The notes under the pieces are model-generated. The model searched no databases and was not told the DNA's origin. It worked only from the letters and a program-made list of their open reading frames with translations. Shown one piece after another: positions 1 through 11,482 of a DNA stretch of 64,000 nt (positions are counted from its first letter, which is position 1; every line of letters begins with the position of its first letter). Both the position numbers and the translations under genes were made by a program. This DNA comes from Ficedula albicollis (Eukaryota > Chordata > Aves > Passeriformes > Muscicapidae): the NCBI RefSeq assembly GCF_000247815.1, contig NC_021675.1:63576468-63640467 (forward strand), in the 5' to 3' direction.

Positions 1-2984
1 GTATCTCCTTGGAGTTCATCCTAGAGTTTGAGCTTCTTATATTAATTAATATTAGTGTAACAGAGCAAGTATTCTATATATAATCTTTCAGGAAAATGAA
101 ATTAAATAAGTAATAAAATGTAGTCAGTTTATAAATGGGAAAGAAAACCAATCTTTTCTCTTGAAAGATGCAAAGAGCTGTGTATATACAAACTTGCTTG
201 CTGTGCAGAGGTGAGTAATCTGTCAGTATAAAGCCAAGAATCTGGGCTGAATCCATGATTTGACAAAATAATTTGTCACAGAACACAGATTTTAATCAAA
301 TCAGTGAGTAAATTTTTTTTTCCATTTTAAAAATCACTCATTAAAACCTTTTTCATGTGCTGCTAAATCTTTATTACCTGAGATTATTGCCAGGTCTAAA
401 TTTCAGGGAATATCACAGAAAGGGAATTAATTATAGGAAATCAAACACAGTGTTCTTAGGGCCTACTCTCTGAAGTGACAAGTCACAAATTTTGGTTGCC
501 CTCCTTTCCTTCCTTGTGTTCATATCTTTCCAAGCTGATTAAGCTTGTGGGAATGGGATGAATAACTTCTAAGTTTCCTCCTTGTCTGATGTCTAAAACC
601 TTGGTAATTCTTTGCTACTGGGTAAGGCAAGGGGGGAGTGCCTTACCTTTGATTGATTGTTCTCTGCTGAAAAGTGGAAACTAGTAGCAAAAATGAAGGA
701 ATCCTTCTCCAGAAGTCTGCATGATTCTGTGGTTTTTGACAAGGAAAATAGATGTCATTTATTTTCCACAGGCCACTAGGTGGCAATTGCAGACAAGTCA
801 AGATTTGCTAGGGAATGCACGTACACATCCATACCAGGCTGGCCTTGCTACAGTGACCTTGTTAATTTTCCTATTTTCTATGTTTATTGAGAGGCATGCC
901 ATATTTTAAAAATTAAATCTTCAGACTGTCATGAAACTGTGTTTCATCTAGAAGTCAGAGAAAATAGTTGTTTATTCCTTTAGAACTATAAATTAATGCT
1001 GCTGATTATTTTTGCTGTGTAATTTCTCATGAGTAATTTGCCTCTAACTTTGGAGGTGCCAGATAAATTGAGTGAGTTTGATGTTGTGAGTGCCCTCAGG
1101 ACTCAGTGTTTTCATTTTGCATTGCAAAGATGCTCTTCTGGGCAGGATGCAGTTTTCCTTGCTAGTTCTCCAATAGCTTTGGCCTTTAACAGTGGAGCAA
1201 GCAAAGTGTTGATGGTTAAGGAAGCAGCTCAATGAACCTGTGCTTACATGCCTTCTCAAACTGATTAAATGACATGTGAGAGTACAATTTATCACTAGGT
1301 GTGGTCCCATGTAGAGCAAGAAAAGACAACTGAAAATGAAGGAAAAGAAGTGAGAAAAATTTGAAGTGCATAAACCAAAGAGAACAGTAAAGATTAACAA
1401 GAATTTTTTAAAAATAGCAAGTAGAAATTAAAACAATGCAATTAGAAATTTGGAATATAAAGCTCAAAGAGTTGTCATCCACCTATCTATTAGCATTGTA
1501 ATGAAGTCTGGTCTTACAGACCAAAGTCTTACTTCTTCTCTAAAAGTATTACAATAATAGTCATCAAACAAATGCTGTGGATTTAAAAGGTTGCTTTGTG
1601 TTTCATTGTGTAGAGTTCATGTTCAAAGTGAATATTATTCTAATAAACTTTCTGGAGAAGTTGCTAAGACAAACTGCAGAAACTTTTGAGTTATAATGCT
1701 TCAGTTTTTGCTGGAGTGCTGCATTTCATGAGAGAAACTAGAATTTTGATGCTCTGAACTTTTTTCAAATGGAAAAGAAAGTCTGTATTTCTTAAGTGTG
1801 AGGAAGTAATTGGTTTCCTGAAGCAACATCTATTAGAGAAATTAAATCTAACAAGATCACAGTCCCAGTAAATTTTATTACTTACAAGAAATGCAACTAG
1901 ATTTTGCTATTTGTTGGCACTGGTAGCCACTGTAAAACAAAATTAATTCCTTTATTTTGTTCTAGTGTTTGGCACTGTGCCTCACTAACAGCAGATGGAT
2001 TGGTCACCACATCAAAGGATAAGTTCATGATAGCTTCACCTGGTCTAACTCCTTGACTAGTTTTTAACTTCCCTCATGACATATCCATCCTGTATACATT
2101 TATGAATGGTACTCTTCTCTTAGTAGTAAGTTGTGTCTCTGTTCTTATTTTTAAGTGAGGTCTTAGAATAATGGGGGAATTAGTCAGAATCAAATGCCCA
2201 CTGAATAATCAGCAGTCACCTCTGTACATTCCCATTTGTTTCAGTAAATACCTGTTACATTGCTTTGTTCCCCTCCCTGCAGTTTGCAGGTCTTCAGAAC
2301 AACTTATTCCATAGAGGTTTAGAAATGCAGATCTGGGTAGTTATAGATTAATGAGCCATTTTCTAGTAAAAAAATGCTTATAACAATTGATGCCTTTTTA
2401 TACAGACATGGGTGTCTATTCTGAGAGTCACTGGGGTTGAGTGAGTTACTTGTTCAAAATAGCAATTTATGCTACTGAAAATGTAAATGGGGAGGAAGAG
2501 AGATGTTAGGGGTTAGCTGAATCCATATAAAAAACTGAGAGGGGGATCAGAATATAGAAAATATGGTCAACAACCCTACTTGATACAGAGTAAGAAATAA
2601 TTAAAATGCACCAGCAACCTCTGTGATTAGGTGAAATCTAACTACACTGACTTCAAAGGTAATTGATCCAATATGTATGTATACAATAGTCCTTGGAAAG
2701 AACTGAAATAATATACTGGTTTTAACCTAGGAAAGAATAAAAAAATCAGTGGCAAATGAAGATGTAAAATTTTGGAAACCAAAAATAGAAAGCTCTACAG
2801 AGTTTAACTGACAGAGAAGAAACTCATAAAACTGGGAAACTTTCTATTTGTTTGATTTTGACTAGCTATTGTTTCATTGATAATTCTACTTTCCTTGCAT
2901 ATAGTGACTTATGGATGAGAGCATTGGTTTTTTGAGGCTTGAAGCTGTGTTTGCGAGTCTTTAAGAGAGACATCCAAAGTCCAT

Positions 2985-4090
2985 CAGTTCTGAGCCTCCT
3001 TGCCAGGACTGCTAGAGATTGTCTGTATCTCCAAGGGTTGAGGTTTCAGAACCTGTCTGGGCAGGCTGTTCCAGTGTTTGACCACTGACACAGCAGAAGA
3101 GTTTTTCCTGCATTCAAATGGAATTTCCTGTAATGGTTTCTGATTGTCACCTCTTGTCCTGTCATTGGGCATCAGTGAGAAGAACCTGGAGCACGTAAAG
3201 AAGGTGGAGCCCATCTGGCATCCTGAGTAGAGGACAAAGATCAGTCTCTTGGCCTGCTGGGATGCTCTTCCTGATGCAGCCCAGGATGCTGTTGGCCTTC
3301 CTGTGTACAAAGGCTCATTGCTGGCTCATGTTCAGCTTGTTCTTCACCATGATCCACAAGTCATTTTCTGCAGAGCTGCTTTCCACACTGTGAACTCTGT
3401 GGGACCCTGACAGCTCGTTTCTCCAGATGCCTGAGGCCTCTCTGAATCACTCATCTGACATGTCAAGGACTCCTCAGGATTTTGCATTGCCTCCCATCTT
3501 GCTGAGGTTACATCAGTCCTGTTTTCCAGGTCATAGATGGAGCTGTTTGCCCTTATTTGCCCCTGGGCTGCTCCAGTAATGACTGACCCCCAACTGGTCT
3601 TTGTGCCACTCACCAAAGCCCTTTGGACCCTCAGTTCAGCTGGGTTTCAGTCCACCTCACTGTCCTCTTATCTAACTCGTACTTCATCAGCTTCTCTGAG
3701 GCTTTTATGAGCGAGTGTTTTGAAAGCCTTGCTGGAGTCAAGGTAAACAACATCTGCTGCTCTCCCTGCATCCACAGAGCTGCTTACTGGATTGCACAAG
3801 GCTGTCATTGGTTAAACATGCTTTCCCCATTCTAAACCCATGGTGACTACCCCAGATCATCTACTTGACTTTAATATGTTTGCAGATGTTTTCTAGGCTT
3901 ATTTGTGCCGTCATCTTCCTGGGAACTGAGGAGAAGCTCATTGTCCTGTAGTTTTCTACTTCTTCCTTCTTGTCCTCATGGAAGATAGGAGTGGCAGTTG
4001 CTTTCTTCAGAAATCTCCCCTGATCATCACAGTCTTTCAGACATATTGAAGCTGAGATTTTGGCTTCGTCTGCCCTTATTATCAGTTGGA
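2985..4090 (-). mobile_element. CR1 LINE fragment (ORF2 reverse transcriptase and 3' part), degenerate
   Basis: Read on the reverse strand, 3760-3722 encodes AADVVYLDSSKAF, a recognisable version of the CR1 reverse-transcriptase motif VYLDFSKAFD with Phe changed to Ser. Further downstream on that strand come stretches typical of avian CR1: the block around 3240-3330 (bridge between ORF2 and 3' region, reading 'ccaggatgctgttggcc' on the + strand) and 3040-3180. Stop codons and frame changes break the ORF; the longest open pieces are about 90-108 codons. The usual terminal 8-bp tail was not seen at the left edge near 2985. This is an old, inactive copy in a POLN intron. Boundaries are approximate. 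Confidence 0.85.
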
Positions 4091-5717
4091 ACCTCTGAAA
4101 GTTAATTTTTTATTATGGGGATGTTTTTATGTTTTTATTTTTTTTTAATAATGCTAGGATTTTCTTGTTAATCATCTACTAGAATAACTTAACCATTTTT
4201 TTACATTCACTCAGAAACAATGAAGAGAAGTATTGTAATAGTTAACTTCCACAACCAGCTTTTCCACCATACTGTTTCAAGCATTCCTTCTTGTCTGTTG
4301 GAACATGATTTTTCAGAGTCAGTTTTGTTTCTCTGTAACTTCTAACAAGATATGGATACCCTTTTGTAACAGTAAGGGATAAGACTGGGTGTGTGAAGGT
4401 TTTGCAGAAATACTTAAAATGTACACATAAAAGCAAAAATGCAGGCTGTATTATGTAGCCCAAAGTGGTTATAATCATGTGTCCAAGCCACATTAATGTT
4501 TTACTTCTGTTAAAATAAAAAGACTCAAGCAGAGGAGAACTTGGTATTTGGGAGACTCCTGTGAGATTGTCTCCTTATTTCTCTATTCCTTTAAATATCT
4601 AGAGTAAATTTATCTCGTCAAATTTGATGATCTAAATGTTAGAATACATCAGTTCCAGGGGAACCTTAGGACAACTTGTCAGTATGTGTCTTATACAGAT
4701 AGGTTGAACTATCCACTGCAGATTCCTGTCTTTGCTGGCTGTAGAGGGGTTCTACACAGCTCATGTAAACCAACAACTTGCCTAAAATTAATTAATCCAA
4801 AATCAGATGAGAGGGATGTGCTAAACTATTCCAGTAGCTTAAAGATGAGCATTACAATTCTCATGTTTCTTGAGTTACCTCTTTTCTGAAGATCTAGTCG
4901 AATTATGAGTTGTTAACTAATTTATAAGTGAAAAGACATTTTGCACTTGTAATTACTTATTGGTGTTTTCCAGAATTATTAGTAACACTTTTAAAATTGC
5001 ATTGAAAGTAGACTTTTTACATATACTCTCAATGAAAACAAGATAGCAGTGTAGTGATTGATTTTTTCATAGTTGATAGATTCTGAAATACTTTTTTTAA
5101 AAAAAAATTCACTTTGTTCAGGATTTTGAAGCTAATGAGAAGTTAAAATATCAGTGAGAGTAATTATGAACAGTTTTAACCAGTGCTGGAGATTACCTGA
5201 CTAAGTACATTTCACAATACCAGTGTAGACCTGAATGAGAAACCCCTCTACATCCTCTGTTAGAATGGTTCTGTAAGTCAGAATTAAATTTATTTTTTTT
5301 AATGTGTGTAAAATTAGGCTTCCACATTCATTCATGTCCAGGTACATAATAAAGGACAAAATTTTCTGAATTTCTGAGGATCTACTGGATTCCATGCCAC
5401 TTAGACTGCATATTTTTCATATGACTTGAGCACTAGTTCTCCCCAGTTTGTTATTGGTGGAAATCAATAGTTGCCAATAGGAGTGTTAGTTTTGTGTACA
5501 GATTGAATAACCACTTGCTTCAAAAAATGATTTTAAAATATGCATTACCATAAGCATTGCCACAACTGTTTTTTTAGATGTTTCTAGAAGCTAAAGAATA
5601 AAATATGCCAGCTGGCAAGTGTTTATTCTGGGTATTGAAGGACTGAGAGCAGTGTTGCTAGTTTTTATCCATGCTGTGAAAATATTCTGCATGTTATGTG
5701 TTAGTTTTCTATTTCTA

Positions 5718-5742
5718 TCTCTCTCTCTCTCTCTCTCTCTCT
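5718..5742. repeat. (CT)n microsatellite
   Basis: About twelve uninterrupted CT dinucleotides directly followed by AGGG. The CT tract plus AG resembles a splice acceptor, but the sequence after it does not continue a POLN-like frame. Confidence 0.9.
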
Positions 5743-6758
5743 AGGGTGCTGTGGCAGGTGTTCAACTTTAATACATTTAATTGTGCATCTTTAAGGGTAG
5801 TGCTAAGACTAGGAATGGTACTGGTGTGGTTTGGGGGTTTTGTTCTTCTGCTTCTGCTTTAAATTTAAATAGCTTTTGCTGTCTGATTACATCCCTCTTA
5901 AGTTTAAAATAACAATTTTTGAGTTGAAAATTGCATAGAAAATGATCATTCTGATTTGGAAATTACATAGCACTATTCCCACTCTCTGAACTTTCAGTAT
6001 TACATAATATTAGTATGTACATCTAATTCCTGAACCACTTGTAAATTAATTGCATGGAATGACAAAATCAGGGCTTGATACATTCTCTTGTCATATGTTG
6101 CTTTTCTAGATAAAGAGGCATAATGACACAAAATAACAGAAAGGATTTGTCATGTGCATCTTTGATGTTTTACTGGAGGTGTATGAACCCAGATCTTAAA
6201 AAAAAAAATCTGCTGCCGATCCTAGTCCTGCATGTTGGTTGATAAAATTAGCAGTAGTTTTTAACCTGGACTGATGCACTGAAGACAATAAAGGGTTATA
6301 TATTTTATCATGCATTTCAAAAAAGTAGGAATAGATACTAGAAAAAATCCAAGAGGCTGAAGAATATTTAGTTCCTTTAGCCTGCAGGCAAGATTCACAT
6401 GTATTCTTTTCTCAGAAGTAATGCACTATATCTAAAAGACACAGATTAAAATAAGAAGAAAATTTATTTTTATTGGATTCTAATTATCTTCTATGGTGCA
6501 TCCAGAGATTAGGCTTTGGAATGGCTGCAAGTGAGTAAATCTTCTTAGAAGCTTCTAATTTTCATGGAGGAGCAAATATTCAAAAGTGTCTGCCGATGCT
6601 GAATGTGAAGATTCCTTTGGAAGACAAAGTGGTTAATCTTTCTTATTATATGGGAAAAACTTGTTGGCAGTAGTATCACTAATGCTGGTAATAAACTGTT
6701 CCTAAACTTATTTCATAAACTTGCACTTACTAAGCGTTTTTATTCTTCCTGTTTGTAG

Positions 6759-6816
6759 AACATTCAAGGTATCTCTAAACATCCAGTTACAATTACAAAG
6801 AAACAGTATATAAAAG
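6759..6816 (+). CDS. POLN: POLN coding exon (NIQGISKHP segment)
   Basis: Coding exon of 58 nt, acceptor gtttgtag and donor gtaaac. It starts in phase 0 and encodes NIQGISKHPVTITKKQYIK plus the first base of a Gly codon. The PNIQGI-type motif follows the template-binding T-G-R-x-S loop in family-A polymerases and matches polymerase nu closely. The split Gly codon (g|ga) is completed by the next exon at 8322. It is the most upstream exon recognised in the window, so the CDS is partial at its 5' end. Confidence 0.9.
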
Positions 6817-8321
6817 GTAAACTATTTTTTTATTAAGATGAAAAGGCAGTTTTATCTAATTATTTTACTGAGTGGTATTATATTTTGAAGCATACTGATA
6901 GGTTCAATATTAAATATCAGATGATCAACGCTTTGTTATACATTAACATTTAAGCCATTTCCTTTTTCTGGTTGCTCCTGAAGAAAGATTTGGTTTTTTA
7001 GCATTGGTTTAAATAGTTACAAGCTTTTAGGTTTTTTTTGGTTTTGTTTTCCTCACTTTTTCCAAATGAAATTATGCATCTTAAATACCTTAAATATCCT
7101 AGGGATGATTTTGTGTGTGTTCAGCTCATAAGGCTCTGCCTGAGTCAATGTTTAGGCTGGGTCATTTTAATCATATTCACAAGTAAACACCAGTAGTTAG
7201 TCAGATGTGCTGTTTTTGATAACAGAAGTGGATTTAAGGCAGATGGTTCAGAGAGAATCAAAGTGTAGTCTAGAAAAGCATGAGCCAAATGATGAAGAGA
7301 GAAACCCAGAGTAGCAGGCTCAAATATAAGAGAGATTTTGGAACACACATTCTCCTCCTCGAATGCCTGCAGCTGCAGCTGGACAGTGCTGCTCAATGTG
7401 GTGCTTGGTTCTCTGCTAAGGGCAAGCTCTGCCTTTTCACAGCTATTCCTCTCTGTGTTGGAAATAATACAGGTCATTAAACAGGAGGCTATGGAAGATA
7501 ATGTAAAAATTTGTCAGTAGGTTTATTTTATCTACATGAGTAATTTTTTAAGTATTTTTTAAAAATTGCTATAAAAAACTGTGCCAACAGGGCAGCATAA
7601 ACCTGAGGTGCTGGGCATAACTCTAGCACATGAAACTTTCTGGAGATTTTGTTAATGATCTTAAATGCTTCTCAAAAATATATTTCTAAGTTTTTGCTGT
7701 ATCAAGACACAATTTTATCAATTTTCTTCACTTTTATGCTGACCAGATTCTGTTCTGCATTTCAAACCACCATCCCTCCCTACACTGTGTCAAGTGATGT
7801 TCCCTGGATGCACTCAGTTTCTAGTACCTTGTGTTAATTATATTATTGGGGATTTCTGTCATTACAATTTGGATTCTTATGGCAGCTGTATGTTCTCAAT
7901 ATTATATTCCCCTACCATCTGTAACTCAGAATTTGGTTATTAACACATTGCTGCAGCATGTTCAAAGATACAAAAATACGTATTTTTACTTATTTTTATA
8001 GGTCCTTCTTTATGAATGTATCCTTTAATAAGTGATCTGTGAATAATATTAGTTATATTAGTATATATTTGAGAGCTTGTGTTTAGGGAAGGGTTTGGAT
8101 TTGAGAAAGGAAGTGAGCAGTACTGCAAAGATGGTGGAGGTAAAGTTGTACATGATTGATATGGTGAAATAATTGTGATGCTGGCAGTTGGTGCTCTGCT
8201 AGTTTGCTTACATTGCAATTTCTGTAGTGTTAGCTGTGTATTTTGTGTAAAACCTCCTGTGGTTTGCAGCACAGTATTTTTGAACTGGTGTTTGGGGTTT
8301 AAATGTGTATCTCCTCTCTAG
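6817..8321 (+). other. POLN intron, 1.5 kb
   Basis: Starts with gtaaac and ends with the pyrimidine-rich acceptor ctcctctctag. Contains only AT-rich unique-looking sequence and overlapping short open frames around 7145-7520 that resemble no family known to me. No repeats recognised. Confidence 0.8.
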
Positions 8322-8399
8322 GAAAAGAAGAGGACATAATAACTATTTCCCCAAGAACACTGTTTGTTTCAAAAAATGGATGTACATTTTTAGCAGCAG
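8322..8399 (+). CDS. POLN: POLN coding exon (leads into motif A)
   Basis: Coding exon of 78 nt between acceptor ctctctag and donor gtaaga. After completing the split Gly, it reads KEEDIITISPRTLFVSKNG followed by CTFLAA, and ends with the first base of the motif A aspartate codon (g|ac). The SPR..FVS..G..F.AAD pattern is the beta strand leading to the palm catalytic aspartate in family-A polymerases, and its wording is POLN-like. The acceptor lies within an open frame that extends upstream on the same strand (from 8303), but the ctctctag tract and phase match fix the exon start. Confidence 0.92.
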
Positions 8400-8906
8400 G
8401 TAAGAGAGAGAGTAAATTACTGTACTCATACATATTAATATTCACAGTTCTGTCATGTCTTTTCCCCTCTCCTTTGGATGACATATTTTACTAGGCTGTC
8501 AAATCCCTTAGTAACAATTAATATTGTTATATGATTTGTATTCCTTATTATGCTTTGGAAGTGGATGATGTTTAAGCCTTGTGAGTAGAAACAGAGTTAA
8601 TAAGATTAACTGACACTTGAAGATAATGAAGGATTGAGACACTTTGTGATCCATAGCTGAAATATAACATCTTCAGGAAGAGCTTCTTACAGGCATATGT
8701 CAGATAATGAAGGATTGAGACACTTTGTGATCCGTAGCTGAAATATAACATCTTCAGGATGAGCTTCTTACAGGCATATGTCTTTTTTTGAGCCTGAAGA
8801 AGTGATTGAATTCTCCAGGCTTACATTTTAATTTGTGGTAGTCTGGTTAAAATACAGATATGTTTTTATTTTAGAGCAATAGATGCATTTTAACACTGTT
8901 TTCTAG
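8400..8906 (+). other. POLN intron, 0.5 kb, with 81-bp tandem duplication
   Basis: Short intron with donor gtaaga and acceptor ttttctag. About a third of it is the 81-bp direct duplication described separately. No other feature seen. Confidence 0.85.
8621..8782. repeat. Tandem direct duplication, 2 x 81 bp
   Basis: Unit 1 is 8621-8701 and unit 2 is 8702-8782. They differ at two positions (catag/cgtag and ggaag/ggatg). Both units start agataatgaaggattgag and end ggcatatgtc, with no spacer. Confidence 0.95.
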
Positions 8907-9021
8907 ACTTTTGCCATATTGAGTTAAGGATCCTTGCTGACTTATCATGTGAACCAGAACTTCTGAAACTGTTCCAAGAACCTGAAATCACTGATATCTT
9001 TACTACACTGGCATCTCAGTG
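8907..9021 (+). CDS. POLN: POLN coding exon with catalytic motif A
   Basis: Coding exon of 115 nt, acceptor ttttctag and donor gtaaga. It completes the Asp codon and encodes [14 protein letters not shown], family-A motif A in the palm, then [18 protein letters not shown] and TTLASQ, ending in the first two bases of Trp. The metal-binding Asp and the steric-gate Glu of I-E-L-R are present. The usual consensus is D-[FY]-S-Q-I-E-L-R-I-[LMT]-[AT]-H-L-S; here Ser-Gln is Cys-His and the late His is Asp. Those are notable substitutions at normally conserved sites. The neighbouring catalytic exons look intact, so function is probably retained, but this exon deserves a check. Confidence 0.95.
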
Positions 9022-10093
9022 GTAAGATTAAATGTTGCATATTTTAATTGTAATTAGACAAAATAGTAAGAATAACCTAAGATATTGTATTACTGCATAA
9101 TAATAACAAAAGACAGTATTTTGTTACAGTATCTCTTGTTCATGCTATTTTAACACCATGAATTCCCTTCTGTCTTTCTGAGCCTTTTCTTCTCCACTGT
9201 GGTTAATTACCACATATCAAAATGCTGCAGTCCAACTGGGCAGCATGAGCCTTGTGGCTAAAGCTGATGCAATGATATATTGTGAACAGTGGTTGCTGAT
9301 AAGTTTCTCCTTGTATTATTTTTAACCAATTCTTTTTAAAAACTCCAGAGCAGCAGTTAGAGAGGTTATCCATCTGAAAAAATGCAGAACAGCTTTTCTC
9401 AGTAAAAGTACAAGCATTTTTAAATTTACTTAGATATCCAATGCAAGTATTGGAATCAAATTACATATATTTAAGAAACAGAGGCTAGAGCTTATGGGAT
9501 TTCTTTTGAACTAATAGGGTTAGTGTTTCCATACTCTGAAATGACTTGGAAAAAGTGCTACCCCAATAATTTTTCAAAAGGTAGATTTTTTAATCTCCAT
9601 ATCTATATAATTATTTACTGATCTCGTCAATATGCCAATTAAAATATTAATTATCAAAAAAAGATGAAATATCACTCACTCAGCTGTTGAAGGTATTTTA
9701 TATTGTTTGTATCATGGTGATGCCTAAAAATCTCACTTGAGACTGGGGCTCCCTTGTACTGGAAAGTGCATGAGCATGCAGTAAGTAACAGGATAAATGT
9801 CAAGGAACTTGCAGTTTTCAGCAGACAGGTCAGAAAAAGATTGAATAAAATCCTGTGGCATAAAGCTATTTCAACAGACTGAAGTTTATGTAAATATTAT
9901 GCAATTTGATTATTTTCTCTTTGTCTTTCCCTCTCTTTTATCTTTTTATCTCTATTTTAGTTGGAAGATTGCTAGCTGAAAATGAAAACAAAAATTCCTA
10001 TGATTGATTGAGCTCAATTCTCATCCTACAGTTTCTAAATTTTTACAGGCACAGTCTTCCCAAATATGGTATTTCCTACACACTTCTGTAGTT

Positions 10094-10330
10094 CACAGAA
10101 TCTTAGAATCCTGGAATGGTTTGGGTTGGAAGGGACCTAAAGACCATTAGGTTCCAGTCCCCCCTCCATGGGCAGCAACACTTTCCTCTGTCCCAGCGAA
10201 GGGACCTAAAGACCATTAGGTTCCAGTCCCCCCTCCATGGGCAGCAACACTTTCCTCTGTCCCAGCATGCTCCAAGCCCCATCCAGCCTGGCCCTGAGGC
10301 GTATTTGTTAATATGCTCTGAAGCCGTAGA
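10094..10330 (-). mobile_element. CR1 LINE 3'-end fragment with internal 69-bp duplication
   Basis: The + strand reads cacagaatcttagaatc then tggtttgggttggaagggac, the reverse complement of the avian CR1 3' terminus. It continues through ccatgggcagcaacac and ccatccagcctggccctgag. Inside the element, 10131-10199 is directly repeated as 10200-10268, almost without mismatch. Non-autonomous 5'-truncated copy. Confidence 0.9.
10131..10268. repeat. Tandem direct duplication, 2 x 69 bp, inside CR1
   Basis: Period 69 bp, starting agggacctaaagaccatt in both copies and identical except for the last bases. Because 69 is a multiple of 3, both strands keep open frames through the duplication, giving repeated 23-residue blocks that are not real proteins. 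Confidence 0.95.
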
Positions 10331-11482
10331 AAGAAACAAAATGGAGCTCACATTGTAATAGTCCTGCTACTAACTACTGAATCAGTGCTCCAGGCTTGTG
10401 CATTCTGGGAGAACAAAACACAAGACCACAAAGATTCCATCTAATACATCTGTGGAAAGATCACCTCTCATTTAGAGTTTCTTAGAAGCTTCTCTTGATA
10501 CTGTAATAAATTCTTAGCTCTAACATGGTATTGCTCGAGCCTCATGATGGAGTTAAATCCTTATTTTAGTTTGATGGTTTATTGGAAATGTATGCATGAA
10601 GATGAGTCAAATTTTGTCTCAGCTCTGGGCATTGCTCCAGAAATACCATTCTATTCAGCAATCTCATGGCTCTTGGCAGCCGTCAACCTCTTGCAGTTGC
10701 TACACGGTAACTTTAAATTTAACGAAATATTACAGGCAAATATTTTTATCAGACAGAATTGTCATGGTGTGTCTACAAAATCATTACATAATGATTCTGC
10801 TGACTCTTCTCTTAAGCTTCAGTAAAGTTAATGCTTGGAAGAAACTTTCTCTTGAATCTATTAGATGACTTACGAATTACAGAAACACGAGGGGCATATT
10901 TAATCTCATCTGACCTTGGACATCTGTCACATACTTGGAGAGATTCATTTGGCCAACTGCTGATATGCCCTGTCTAATAAAATCAATCACACAAGAAAAG
11001 TGTTGACTTCTCAGCATTGAGAACAAAGTAGGTCTGGGGTGGCCAGCTTAAATGTAGACATCTGTATTTGCTCTGAAAAATTGGATTCCTTCTGTTGGGG
11101 CAGTTCCTACTGAACTCATCTTGGATTTTTGAATGTTGTCTTTGGCACCAAAGAAAAGATAAAATTACAGGTTTCACAAATGCTTTCTCATTCTGGATAA
11201 TTATTCATCTCTCATAGTCCGCTATTGATAAATAAAATTTTTAGGGCCAAAAATTAGTGAATTGACTTTATTGTAGTTGATTCTACTCACTGGTATTAGA
11301 ATGAGTTATGAGAAGAACAAAATAAACAACAAACCTTTTATCTCTTCTTGGTCATCTGGTTTTCTCTGGGCCTTAATCCTTTAAAATCTGTGCAACTGAT
11401 ACACCAATGAGCATAGCAAATGTTTTGTTCTGTTTGAAGGAATTGCATGTTGTTACCGTTTGTAAATCTTTCCTGACATATT

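Larger units (their letters stand above)
1..6758 (+). other. POLN intron sequence (3' part of an intron)
   Basis: AT-rich noncoding DNA upstream of the first recognisable exon. The preceding POLN exon, expected to end in a T-G-R-L-S type motif just before NIQGISKHP, was not found here, so this is read as the 3' part of one intron. It contains a degenerate CR1 ORF2 fragment at about 2985-4090 and a (CT)n tract at about 5718-5742. Open frames such as 1029-1235 and 1044-1400 show no family resemblance. Nothing else recognised. Confidence 0.6.

Noticed and set aside
1029..1400. Open frames on both strands that might be an upstream POLN exon
   Set aside because: Neither translation matches the expected family-A sequence preceding NIQGI, and frame borders lack fitting splice sites.
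9940..9990. Pyrimidine tract ending in tctattttag, a possible splice acceptor in the 18.6-kb intron
   Set aside because: The sequence after it (ttggaagattgctagctga) soon meets stops in the needed phase, and homology joins 9021 directly to 27590.
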